DNA of 64,000 nucleotides from an uncultured bacterium. GTDB taxonomy: Bacteria; Verrucomicrobiota; Lentisphaeria; Victivallales; UBA1829. The stretch spans positions 62,001-126,000 of the forward strand of contig CADCMR010000011.1 of NCBI GenBank assembly GCA_902802585.1, given 5' to 3'. Within the stretch, counting starts at the first letter, position 1; each line of letters begins with the position of its first letter. The notes beneath the pieces are model-generated. The model did no database searches and had not been told where the DNA came from. It saw only the letters and a program-made list of their open reading frames with translations. The translations under genes were made by a program, and so were the position numbers. This document shows positions 7,943-15,943 of this stretch, one piece after another.

Positions 7943-8908
7943 TCAGGCTTTTGCCTCCCCGTAATACTTGACATCGCGGAAATGGCGGTAGCGCTGTTCG
8001 ACCAGCTCGTCGGAGGACATGCCGGACAGCTCCTCCAACTGTCTGACGATTTCCAGCTTGAGGTAGGCGGCGGCCTTGTCGTAGTTGTGGTGCGCGCCGC
8101 CAACCGGCTCCTGGATCACGCCGTCGACGAGACCGAGTTTCAGCAGTTCGTCCGCGGTAAGTTTCAACGCCGCTGCCGCCTGCTCCGAGTAAGCGCGGTC
8201 CTTCCAGAGGATCGCCGCGCAGCCTTCGGGCGTGATGATCGAGTAGTATGCGTTTTCGAGCAGGAAGACCTTGTTCGCCACGCCGAGACCGAGCGCGCCG
8301 CCGCTGCCGCCCTCGCCGATCACGAACGAGATCACCGGGACTTTCAGCCCGAACATCTCGCGCAGGTTGACCGCGATGGCCTCGCCGATGTGGCGTTCCT
8401 CCGCGCCGACGCCCGGATACGCGCCGGGAGTGTCGATCAGCGTCACGATCGGAAGACCCGCCAGTTCGGCGACCTTCATCAGGCGCAGCGCCTTGCGGTA
8501 TCCTTCCGGGTTCGGGCAGCCGAAGTTGCGGAACACATTTTCCTTCACGTTGCGCCCCTTCTGCGTACCGATCACCATCACCGGGACGCCGTCGACGCGC
8601 GCGAATCCGCCCACGATGGCAGGGTCGTCGGCGAACCTGCGGTCGCCGTGAAATTCCATGAAATCGGTGCAGATGCGCGAGATATAGTCGAGGGAATACG
8701 GGCGGAAGGGATGTCTGGCGAGCTGGACGCGCTGCCAGGGAGTAAGCTTATTGTAGATGGCTTTCTTGGACGCGGTCAGCTTTCTGCGCAGGGACCGGAG
8801 TTCTTTGGAATGGTCTCCCGAACCGACGGCATCCATGCGCATGAGGGCGTCGATGCGGTCTTCCAGTTCGGCAAGTGGTTTTTCAAATTCCAGGACTGCA
8901 ATGGACAT
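7943..8908 (-). CDS. accA: Acetyl-CoA carboxylase carboxyltransferase subunit alpha
   Basis: 321 residues, full length. With AccD it transfers the carboxyl group from carboxybiotin to acetyl-CoA, giving malonyl-CoA for fatty acid synthesis. Family blocks are present: N-terminal helical ELEDRIDAL, DYISRICTDFMEFHGDRRF, VMVIGTQKG, PIVTLIDTPGAYPGVGAEER, and GEGGSGGALGLGVANKVF with the oxyanion-hole glycines, then ITPEGCAAILWKD. It sits between the LysM/YkuD gene (45 nt upstream) and the acetyltransferase gene (1-nt gap). Confident. Confidence 0.97.
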   Translation of the reverse strand: MSIAVLEFEKPLAELEDRIDALMRMDAVGSGDHSKELRSLRRKLTASKKAIYNKLTPWQRVQLARHPFRPYSLDYISRICTDFMEFHGDRRFADDPAIVGGFARVDGVPVMVIGTQKGRNVKENVFRNFGCPNPEGYRKALRLMKVAELAGLPIVTLIDTPGAYPGVGAEERHIGEAIAVNLREMFGLKVPVISFVIGEGGSGGALGLGVANKVFLLENAYYSIITPEGCAAILWKDRAYSEQAAAALKLTADELLKLGLVDGVIQEPVGGAHHNYDKAAAYLKLEIVRQLEELSGMSSDELVEQRYRHFRDVKYYGEAKA

Positions 8909-8953
8909 TGGATCTTGTTCCTTATTGGTTCGAACGTGCGTCCGGAGGACCGG

Positions 8954-10033
8954 TCACTTGATTTCAACGGTCGTTTCGCACGGGACGAGGTCGTAAAGTT
9001 CTTTGACGTCGTCGTTCGACATTCTGAAATAGCCGGGGGCGCCCGGCGAACTGTCGGGGATGCCGGCGCGGTTCGTGCCGTGGATGGCGGTCCCGGCGGC
9101 GTCGGCGCTTGCGCCGGTTCCTTTCAGCGCCATCCAGCGCGGACCGATGATGTTTCCGGCGGAATTGGGCTGGTACGTCTGTCCGTCCACGCGCCAGACC
9201 GGGTCTTTCTGCTTGGAGAAGATCCGGAAGGACCCGGAGACGGACTGCGTGATGGCGGAGCCGGGATAGACGTTGTAGATTTTGAAGAGTCTGTTGTTCG
9301 TTTTGAGGAGGAGCTTGTTGTCGGAACGGCGGATTTCGATGGACCACACGCTCTGCGGGATCTTGAGCTTCTGCCCGATGTTCAGGCGGGTCGTGGTCAT
9401 GCCGTTCGCCTTCTGGATCGCGGAGACCGACGTATTGTAGTTCAGCGCGATCCGCGAAAGCGTGTCGCCGCTTTTTACGGTGTAGTCGACGTTCGTCTCC
9501 GAATCGGTTCCGCCGCGGTAGATGTTCATGCTGGCGCGACCGAGCAAATTCGCCGCCGGTTCATACAGGGAATCCGAGGAATCCATCGGCACGAGCATGT
9601 CCCGCAGGATCGTGCGGCATTTCTCGAATTTCCGCTCGTTGAACGCCTGGAGCGCGTCGTCGTAGAGCTTGCGCTGCTGTTTCAGGCGCTGACGCTCGAA
9701 TTCCTGGAGATCGAACGTGCTTGCGGACGAATCGTTTTCACGGGCGCGATAATTCTGGATCGCCGCGTTCGTCTCGGAAATGTCCGCGATGGCGCGTTCA
9801 TCCGCGAAAGTCAATGCCGTCGCATCGTTGTCCGGCAGGGGTGTCACGCCTTCGGGGGGAATGGTCCCGCGGCTGTCTGTATGCGCCTTGATCGCCCATA
9901 CGATCGCACCGCAAATAATCAGGAACAGCAGGACGGCGAAAAAACGGTACAGTCCGGTATGGGAACGGCGGGCTTCCACGGTTTTGATTCCGTAGCTTCC
10001 GTAGCCGGATGATCTTCTTTTCAGCTTTGTCAT
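8954..10033 (-). CDS. LysM-YkuD (L,D-transpeptidase-like) envelope protein lacking the catalytic Cys
   Basis: 359 residues: basic N-terminus, one transmembrane anchor (about 31-48), a helical low-complexity region, a LysM peptidoglycan-binding domain (VDYTVKSGDTLSRIALNYNT to LNIGQKLKIP, about 182-228), then a YkuD domain to the end. Active L,D-transpeptidases have HGT followed by SHGCIRM, with Cys as nucleophile. Here AIHGTNRAGIP is kept, but the second motif reads GAPGYFRMSNDD, with Tyr335 (codon TAT, 9029-9031) at the Cys position and Pro at the preceding His position. The only other Cys (VPCETT) lies 17-20 residues downstream and does not align. The protein probably binds cell wall without cross-linking it. 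Confidence 0.85.
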   Translation of the reverse strand: MTKLKRRSSGYGSYGIKTVEARRSHTGLYRFFAVLLFLIICGAIVWAIKAHTDSRGTIPPEGVTPLPDNDATALTFADERAIADISETNAAIQNYRARENDSSASTFDLQEFERQRLKQQRKLYDDALQAFNERKFEKCRTILRDMLVPMDSSDSLYEPAANLLGRASMNIYRGGTDSETNVDYTVKSGDTLSRIALNYNTSVSAIQKANGMTTTRLNIGQKLKIPQSVWSIEIRRSDNKLLLKTNNRLFKIYNVYPGSAITQSVSGSFRIFSKQKDPVWRVDGQTYQPNSAGNIIGPRWMALKGTGASADAAGTAIHGTNRAGIPDSSPGAPGYFRMSNDDVKELYDLVPCETTVEIK

Positions 10034-10122
10034 TTCTTCTCCGGATTGTTCGCGTTTGTCTGTTGCGGAGGAAAGCGACCCGCCCCGATTCGTTTTGAGG
10101 GCGCGCGCTTATACCAAACACT

Positions 10123-10151
10123 AATATACCACCTCTTTTTCATTTTGCCAG
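10123..10151 (-). promoter_or_regulatory. Promoter for the YkuD-accA operon
   Basis: Minus strand CTGGCA (10146-10151), 17-nt spacer ending GG, TATATT (10123-10128). Good -10, moderate -35. Confidence 0.5.
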
Positions 10152-10315
10152 TTTTTTTCAAGTTTTTTTTGGTGAAACTCATCCGCCGGGTCATAATAAA
10201 TCTTGATTTATATCAGGGGCACGAGGTATCGATATCATACAGGCTGGATGCTATCCGGGTTATTTGGAAAAAACAAGAGGGAATCTTTTTTTCCTCATTT
10301 TTTATACGAAACGAC

Positions 10316-10344
10316 TTGCTTTTTTCAATGTGAAAGGCTATATT
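10316..10344 (+). promoter_or_regulatory. Promoter for the GH127 gene
   Basis: TTGCTT (10316-10321), 17-nt spacer, TATATT (10339-10344), about 100 nt upstream of the GH127 ATG. Confidence 0.55.
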
Positions 10345-10447
10345 GTTTCGCGATTAATATTTAATTCAGCTCAATCATACATTTTAACATAGGTGGCGGA
10401 ATATCCCCTCCACCCCAAAAACACCCCAAAAACACAGGACCCCCGAC

Positions 10448-12814
10448 ATGACAACCGCTCTGAAACAATGCCTCTGCATCTCGACCGCGCTCGCCTCCGC
10501 CATCCCGTTCACTTTCGGCGCGACGCCCGCCGTACCGTTCAAGCTCAACGAGGTCGAACTCCTCGACAGCCCGTTCCTCGTGAACAAGAAGCGCAACGCG
10601 GATTTCCTGCTTTCACTGAGCCCGGACCGCCTGATGGCGCGTATGTACGAATATTGCGGCGAGACGCCGAAAGCGCCGGTCTACGGCGGCTGGGAGAGCA
10701 GCGACCTGTCCGGGCATACGCTTGGGCATTACCTGACGGCGCTTTCTCTGGAATACGCCAGCACGGGCGACAAACGGTTCAAGGAGCGTGTGGACTACAT
10801 CATCGGCGAAATGGCGCGCTGCCAGAAACTGTACGGCGATTCCGGCTATATCGGCTGCATGTCGCGGAACGCCCGCCGCGCGCTGGAGGTCCTGAAGGAT
10901 GGCGACGTGGAGACGATCAACCACACGTGGGCGCCGTGGTACACGCAGCACAAGATCGCCGAGGGGCTTTACGACGCGTGGAAGATCGCCGGAAACGAAC
11001 AGGCGAAGGACGTGCTCGTGAACTTCGCGCGCTGGGTTGACGGCCTCACGAAGGGGCTGGATGAGAAGAAATGCCAGCGCATGCTCGACATGGAGTTCGG
11101 CGGTATCGGCGAAGTCTTCTGGAAACTCTATGCGGAGACGAAAGACGAGACGCACAAGGCGCTCGCCCAGAGGTTCCGCCACCACTGGCTCGTGGACGAC
11201 CTCGCGGCGGGCAAGGACAACCTCGCCGGCAAGCACGCGAACACGCAGGTCCCGAAGGTCATCGCCGAGGCGGTCAACTACGAGGTCACCGGAGACGATT
11301 TCGCACGCAAGGTCAGCAAGAACTTCTTCGACATCGTCGTGAAGAACCACACCTACGTCACCGGCGGCAACAGCGACCGCGAGCATTTCTACCGTCCCAA
11401 CGAAGCCGACCGGCACCTCTCCCCGGCGTCCGTCGAGTGCTGCAACGTCTACAACATGATCCGTCTCGCCGAGCATCTTCAGAGCCAGGAGCCGACGAAC
11501 ACCGTCTACGGAGACTACCGCGAACGCGCCCTGCTGAACCAGATTCTGCCCTCGCAGGACCCCGAACGCTCCATGTTCACCTACTTCGTCTCGCTGAAGC
11601 CCGGACAGTTCCGCGTGTACAGCTCCCCGGACCAGTCCTTCTGGTGCTGCTTCGGCACCGGCATCGAGAACCACACAAAGTACAACCACGCCATCTATTT
11701 CCACGACGACGACAACCTTTACGTCACGCTCTTCACACCGTCGAAACTGAAATGGGCGGAACGCGGCCTTGAGCTCACGATGAACACCGAGTACCCGAAG
11801 AACGGCAAGGTCACCCTCACGTTCGACAAAGCTCCGAATCAAAAACTCGCGCTGAACGTGCGCTGCCCCGGCTGGGCGGACAAGCCCGTCACCTTCTCGC
11901 TCAACGGCAAGGAAATCGCGACCGGCAAGCCCGGTGAAAACGCCGTCCTGAACGCCGACTGGAAGGCGGGCGACAAAGTCGAGATCGACATCCCGATGTC
12001 GCTCCGCACGGAACATCTCCACGGCGGACACACCGAGCAGAACGCCTTCTTCTACGGTCCGACGCTCCTTGCGGGCGACCTCGGCGAAGTCGAGAACTAC
12101 CAGAAGCGCATCTATCTGCGCGACCAGCTCGATCTCCAGAACGCCGCCTGCAAGCCCGTGCCCATCCTCCTCGGCGAGAACGCCGCGCAGCTCGTCGCCG
12201 CCGCGAAGCCCGTCCCGGGCTCCGACCGCGCGTACAACGTGCCCGCGACCGACGGTACCAGCGTCCTCATCCGCCCGTTCAACCAGATGCCGTACCAGCA
12301 CTACAACGTCTACTGGAAGAACATGAACGAGGCACAGTGGGCGGCGGAAAAGGCAAGGATCGAGGCAGAGGCGGAACGCCAGCGCGAACGCTCCGCCCGC
12401 ACGGTCGATGAGATGAACTTCGGCGAACAGCAGCCCGAAACCGACCACGCCGTGAAGTCGCAGAACACCCATTCCGGGCGCTTCAACGGACGCGGATACC
12501 GCGGCGCGCACCAGGGCGGCTGGGTCGAATTCCGCATGAAAGTCAGTCCGGACAAGAAGAACACCCTCGCCTGCACCTACTGGGGCGGCGACAACTGGTC
12601 CGAGACCGCCATTCTCGCCGACGGTCAGCAGATCGCCGTGCAGAAGCTCTCCGCCGCGCATCCGAACCAGTTCTTCGAGGTCGAATACGAGATCCCGGAA
12701 TCCATCACGAAGGGCAAGGACCACATCGTGATCCGCCACCAGCCCGCGGGCGAACGCGGCGGCATCGGCTCCATCTATCACGCCGCCATCCTCACCCCGC
12801 CTGAAAAGAAGTGA
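10448..12814 (+). CDS. Secreted GH127 (DUF1680) glycoside hydrolase, beta-L-arabinofuranosidase type
   Basis: 788 residues, Sec signal peptide (cleavage near FTFGA). The DUF1680 alpha/alpha-barrel spans about 25-560: YGGWESSDLSGHTLGHYLTA, INHTWAPWYTQHKI, SVECCNVYNMIRL and QSFWCCFGTGIENH. In the characterised enzyme HypBA1 a zinc site is built from a Glu and three Cys, one serving as nucleophile; the ECC and CC pairs match these. A beta-sandwich follows, then a C-terminal accessory domain with WVEFRMKVSPDKK and TCTYWGGD-like motifs seen in DUF1680 proteins. It probably removes arabinofuranose from plant or glycoprotein glycans; the exact linkage is uncertain. Monocistronic, followed by a hairpin. 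Confidence 0.9.
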   Translation: MTTALKQCLCISTALASAIPFTFGATPAVPFKLNEVELLDSPFLVNKKRNADFLLSLSPDRLMARMYEYCGETPKAPVYGGWESSDLSGHTLGHYLTALSLEYASTGDKRFKERVDYIIGEMARCQKLYGDSGYIGCMSRNARRALEVLKDGDVETINHTWAPWYTQHKIAEGLYDAWKIAGNEQAKDVLVNFARWVDGLTKGLDEKKCQRMLDMEFGGIGEVFWKLYAETKDETHKALAQRFRHHWLVDDLAAGKDNLAGKHANTQVPKVIAEAVNYEVTGDDFARKVSKNFFDIVVKNHTYVTGGNSDREHFYRPNEADRHLSPASVECCNVYNMIRLAEHLQSQEPTNTVYGDYRERALLNQILPSQDPERSMFTYFVSLKPGQFRVYSSPDQSFWCCFGTGIENHTKYNHAIYFHDDDNLYVTLFTPSKLKWAERGLELTMNTEYPKNGKVTLTFDKAPNQKLALNVRCPGWADKPVTFSLNGKEIATGKPGENAVLNADWKAGDKVEIDIPMSLRTEHLHGGHTEQNAFFYGPTLLAGDLGEVENYQKRIYLRDQLDLQNAACKPVPILLGENAAQLVAAAKPVPGSDRAYNVPATDGTSVLIRPFNQMPYQHYNVYWKNMNEAQWAAEKARIEAEAERQRERSARTVDEMNFGEQQPETDHAVKSQNTHSGRFNGRGYRGAHQGGWVEFRMKVSPDKKNTLACTYWGGDNWSETAILADGQQIAVQKLSAAHPNQFFEVEYEIPESITKGKDHIVIRHQPAGERGGIGSIYHAAILTPPEKK

Positions 12815-12845
12815 TTCTCTCCTGACAATCCAAGCAAAATGCAAT

Positions 12846-12882
12846 CGCCTCCGTTCGCGTCACTGCGGCGGAGGCGTTCCTT
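12846..12882 (+). terminator. Hairpin between convergent GH127 and aguA genes
   Basis: CGCCTCCG (12846-12853) pairs with CGGAGGCG (12869-12876), followed by TTCCTTA. The stem is perfect but the T tract is weak. It may serve both converging genes. Confidence 0.5.
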
Positions 12883-12903
12883 ATCGCACGATGGGGAATC
12901 AGG

Positions 12904-13953
12904 TCAGAACAGATTCTGGGAGAGGCAGTGCAGCGCCCCGCCCTCCAGAATGATGTCCGCGCAGTCGATTTGGACGACCGTGCGTCCGGGGAATGCCTCG
13001 CCGATGATCGATGCGGCGCGGGCGTCGTTGCGCGGCTGACGGTAAGACGGCGCCAGCACCGCGCCGTTTACAAGCAGATAATTCGCGTAGGACGCGGGAA
13101 GCATCTCCTCGCGCCAGCCGTCGGGCGGAGCCACGGGGGCGGGAAGCGGCAGAGGGATCACATTCAGCGGGCGTCCGAGGCGCGTGCGATATTCGTGCAG
13201 GCGGCGCAGGTTTTCGTTCAGCATAGGGGCGTTCGGCGAATCATCCGGCGCAACGCAGGCAAGCACCGTGTCGGCAGTCACGAACCGTACGAGCGTGTCG
13301 ATATGCCCGTCCGTGTCGTCGCAGAAAAGGCCGCCCTTCAGCCACAATATTTCGTCCATGCCAAGCGAACGCATCAGCATGTCGCCAATCTGAGCACGCG
13401 TCATGGTCGGGTTCCGGTTCGGATTCAGCATCACGGATTCGGTCGTCATCATCAGCCCAGCGCCATTCGATTCCAGCGCGCCGCCTTCGCAGACCATCGG
13501 GACAACACTTCTTTCATACCCCAACAGCGCGGCGGCATGTTCCGGCACGGCGGCGTCGAGGTCCCACGGGGGGAACTTCCCGCCCCAGGCGTTGTACAGG
13601 AAATGGTCCAGGAGGCGCGCACCGGTCGCGCGGTTTACGAGGCAGACGGGACCGTGGTCGCGGCACCAGGCGTCGTTGGTCGGCACGTCCAGCAGTTCAA
13701 CGCGGGCGGCATCGGCTCCGGCGTCGGAAAGAAGCTTCGATATCCGGGGCTGTTCCGTGCGGATGCAGTTGATCTTCAAGTCCTCGAAATGCGAGATCGC
13801 CGCCGCGAATCCGGCATAAGTCGTTTCGAGCTCGTTCCGGCGGTCTTCCCACGTCGCGGGATTCAACGGCCACGACAACAGGATCGCGCGCTGGTCTTCC
13901 CTCTCCGCGGGCATCGTGAAGCCGCGTTCGGCGGCGCTGGTCGTTTCGGACAT
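12904..13953 (-). CDS. aguA: Agmatine deiminase
   Basis: 349 residues. It hydrolyses agmatine to N-carbamoylputrescine and ammonia. Peptidyl-arginine-deiminase-fold motifs are all present: NDAWCRDHGP, the substrate-binding CEGGALESNG, CDDTDGHIDTLVRF, and the C-terminal GGALHCLSQ containing the catalytic Cys (GGGNIHCITQ in most homologues, so slightly divergent). It starts 2 nt after the stop of the amidase gene that performs the next step, with GGAG 7 nt before the ATG. Together they convert agmatine to putrescine. Confidence 0.94.
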   Translation of the reverse strand: MSETTSAAERGFTMPAEREDQRAILLSWPLNPATWEDRRNELETTYAGFAAAISHFEDLKINCIRTEQPRISKLLSDAGADAARVELLDVPTNDAWCRDHGPVCLVNRATGARLLDHFLYNAWGGKFPPWDLDAAVPEHAAALLGYERSVVPMVCEGGALESNGAGLMMTTESVMLNPNRNPTMTRAQIGDMLMRSLGMDEILWLKGGLFCDDTDGHIDTLVRFVTADTVLACVAPDDSPNAPMLNENLRRLHEYRTRLGRPLNVIPLPLPAPVAPPDGWREEMLPASYANYLLVNGAVLAPSYRQPRNDARAASIIGEAFPGRTVVQIDCADIILEGGALHCLSQNLF

Positions 13954-13955
13954 GC

Positions 13956-14834
13956 TCAGTCTCCGAACCGCTTCAGGATCGGTCCGTAGGCGTCGATGCG
14001 GCGGTCACGGAAGAACGGCCACATGCGGCGGTGTTCCTCCATCGCGGCGAGATCGCAGTCGGCGTACACGATCTCCGCTTTGTCGCGGGATGCGATCGCA
14101 AGGTCTTCGCCGTAGAAATCCGACACGAACGACGACCCCCAGAACCTCGTGCCGTGCTCCTTGCCGACGCGATTCACCGCCGCGAAGAAACACCCGTTCG
14201 CCACGGCATGTCCGTGCTGGACCGTGAGCCAGGCGTGGCGCTGTTTCATCATCAGGTCGTCCGGTTCGGATTCGATCGTGCCGATCGCGGTCGGACAGAA
14301 GATGATCGACGCGCCGTCGAGCGCGGTGAGGCGGGCGGATTCCGGATACCATTGGTCCCAGCAGATCACCACGCCGATGCGTCCGAATGCGGTATCCCAG
14401 GCGCGGAACGGTCCGTCGCCGGGCGCAAAATAGAACTTTTCCTCGAATCCGGGGTCCTGCGGGATGTGCATCTTGCGGTAGATCCCGGCGATGCTCCCGT
14501 CGGCGTCGAAGATGACCGCGGTGTTGTGGCAGAGACCCGGCGCGCGCTTCTCAAAGAACGATGCGACAATCACGACGCCGTACTGTTTTGCAAGGGCGGC
14601 GTAACAATCCGTCCCCTGCCCCGGGATCGGTTCGGCAAGCTCAAAGAAATCCGGATCCTGTTTCCAGCAGAAGTATTCCGTCTGGAACAGCTCCTGCGTG
14701 CAGACGATGTTCGCCCCCTGCCCTGCGGCCTCCGCGACTTTTGACGCGAAACGTTTCCGTGCCTCCATGGCTGACGCGGGCGCAAAATCCTGCACCAGCG
14801 CCACGCGGATTGTCTTTGGTTCAATCCTGTTCAT
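13956..14834 (-). CDS. aguB: N-carbamoylputrescine amidase
   Basis: 292 residues from the ATG at 14834, which overlaps the recR stop (ATGA) and has GGAGG about 10 nt upstream. The frame is open further upstream only as a shadow of recR. Nitrilase-superfamily catalytic triad: Glu in CTQELFQTEYF, Lys in YRKMHIPQDPGF, Cys in VVICWDQWYPESAR. It releases ammonia and CO2 from N-carbamoylputrescine, giving putrescine. EEKFYFAPGD and the full length match the AguB/CPA subfamily rather than general nitrilases, and pairing with agmatine deiminase supports the call. Confidence 0.93.
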   Translation of the reverse strand: MNRIEPKTIRVALVQDFAPASAMEARKRFASKVAEAAGQGANIVCTQELFQTEYFCWKQDPDFFELAEPIPGQGTDCYAALAKQYGVVIVASFFEKRAPGLCHNTAVIFDADGSIAGIYRKMHIPQDPGFEEKFYFAPGDGPFRAWDTAFGRIGVVICWDQWYPESARLTALDGASIIFCPTAIGTIESEPDDLMMKQRHAWLTVQHGHAVANGCFFAAVNRVGKEHGTRFWGSSFVSDFYGEDLAIASRDKAEIVYADCDLAAMEEHRRMWPFFRDRRIDAYGPILKRFGD

Positions 14835-15478
14835 TGAGGGGGTTCCTCCTGTTCGTTCGGACGGTTCAGGCTCGTTCGTGCGTCGAGCGCCAGCGCGATG
14901 GTGGCGGAGTCGGCATAGGTCAGGTCGGAGCCCGCCGGCAGACCGCGCGCCGGACGCGTGATTGCGAATCCCCGTCCCTGGAACCGGTTGGCGAGGTAGA
15001 CCGCTGTCGCCTGTCCCTCGATGTCCTGGCTCAGCGCCAGGATCATTTCGCGCAGACCGCCGGCGGCGACGCGCGCTTCGAGGCGCGGGATGGACAGCGA
15101 TTCGGGGAACTTCCCCTCCAGCGGCGCGATGCGTCCGCCGAGTACATGGTAGACGCCTTTGTAGACCCCGGCGGATTCCAGCGAGTGAATCTGCGCCACA
15201 TCCTCCACCACGCAGATGATGGAACGGTCCCGCACCGGGGACGTGCAGATGCCGCACGGACCATCGTCGGGAGCGTCGGACAGGTTGCCGCACTCCGGAC
15301 AGGCGTGGATACGCGTGTGAAGCGAGGCGAGGTTTCCCGCCAGCGCCTCAAGTTTCGCCGGATCCCACAGGTACAGCGACAGCGCCATGCGTTCGGCGGA
15401 GCGTTTTCCCACGCCCGGCAGGTTCTTCAGCATTTCAATCAGTTCGGCCAGGGGTTCCGGCCACGGCTGCGCAAACAT
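14831..15478 (-). CDS. recR: Recombination mediator RecR
   Basis: 215 residues. N-terminal helix-hairpin-helix (NLPGVGKRSAERMALSLY), a C4 zinc finger (CPECG to CGIC, about residues 60-77), a Toprim domain (SIICVVEDVAQIHSLESAG, YKGVYHVLGGRIAPLEG) and the C-terminal Walker-B-like part. It acts with RecO/RecF in loading RecA on gapped DNA. ybaB lies just upstream, the classic ybaB-recR pairing. Overlaps aguB by 4 nt. Confidence 0.97.
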   Translation of the reverse strand: MFAQPWPEPLAELIEMLKNLPGVGKRSAERMALSLYLWDPAKLEALAGNLASLHTRIHACPECGNLSDAPDDGPCGICTSPVRDRSIICVVEDVAQIHSLESAGVYKGVYHVLGGRIAPLEGKFPESLSIPRLEARVAAGGLREMILALSQDIEGQATAVYLANRFQGRGFAITRPARGLPAGSDLTYADSATIALALDARTSLNRPNEQEEPPQ

Positions 15479-15500
15479 CGTCGGACTCCGTCGGATATGC

Positions 15501-15809
15501 TCAGAAAAGCCCGGGCATGGGCAGACCGCCGGTCGCCTCGGATATCTTCTGCGAGATCGCGTTCTTCGCCTGCGCGATGCCCTGATTGACGGCCTCGACG
15601 GTCGCCTGCGGGCTCGGGGTTGCAGACGTGCTTGTGATGGAGCGCACGAAGCAGTCGCCGGTCACGACGGCGGTCACGGTGCCGTCCTGGCTCACGCCGC
15701 GGAACTCCATCTGCGCGAGCTCCTGTTTCATTGCCTCAATTTTCTTTTTCAGCTCCTGGAAATCCTTCATCATTCCGGCGAGCTGTCCGAAAGAACCGAA
15801 CATGGACAT
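15501..15809 (-). CDS. YbaB/EbfC family nucleoid-associated protein
   Basis: 102 residues, usual size. The N-terminal helix LAGMMKDFQELKKKIEAMKQEL is followed by the beta-hairpin core (VSQDGTVTAVVTGDCFVRSI) and a C-terminal helix. The family forms dimeric tweezers that bind DNA. AAGG about 8 nt before the ATG. Directly upstream of recR, as in most bacteria. Confidence 0.92.
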   Translation of the reverse strand: MSMFGSFGQLAGMMKDFQELKKKIEAMKQELAQMEFRGVSQDGTVTAVVTGDCFVRSITSTSATPSPQATVEAVNQGIAQAKNAISQKISEATGGLPMPGLF

Positions 15810-15839
15810 AAGTTATACCTTTCAGGTTTGTTTATTTAA

Positions 15840-15917
15840 TCAATGGTGGAACAATCCCAGACAGACAGCAGCGATAACGATCACAACGACGGCAATTACT
15901 CCAAACGACACAATCAT
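15840..15917 (-). CDS. 25-residue hydrophobic membrane peptide (small ORF)
   Basis: Reads MIVSFGVIAVVVIVIAAV followed by CLGLFHH, a single transmembrane helix with almost no flanks. CAGGAG lies 6 nt before the ATG, a perfect ribosome-binding site. It fills the gap between the coiled-coil gene (stop at 15944) and ybaB (start at 15809) on the operon strand. Hydrophobicity and signal support translation; there is no homologue I can name. It is below the size that gene finders normally report. Confidence 0.55.
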   Translation of the reverse strand: MIVSFGVIAVVVIVIAAVCLGLFHH

Positions 15918-15943
15918 GGATGTCTCCTGTCAGCGGGATGTTG

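Larger units (their letters stand above)
10034..10447. other. AT-rich divergent intergenic region
   Basis: 414 bases between the YkuD-accA operon and the GH127 gene, markedly more AT-rich than the flanks. It holds a promoter in each direction and a 16-nt inverted repeat (ATAAATC-TT-GATTTAT, 10196-10211) between them that could be an operator. No convincing small gene. Confidence 0.6.

Noticed and set aside
10196..10211. Palindrome ATAAATC-TT-GATTTAT as a regulator site
   Set aside because: AT-rich symmetry is common by chance in this AT-rich spacer and it is not positioned at either predicted promoter; mentioned only in the intergenic entry.
10613..12844. 743-codon frame antisense to the GH127 gene
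   Set aside because: Same codon-bias artefact; no recognisable domains, while the sense frame has the zinc-site cysteines of GH127.
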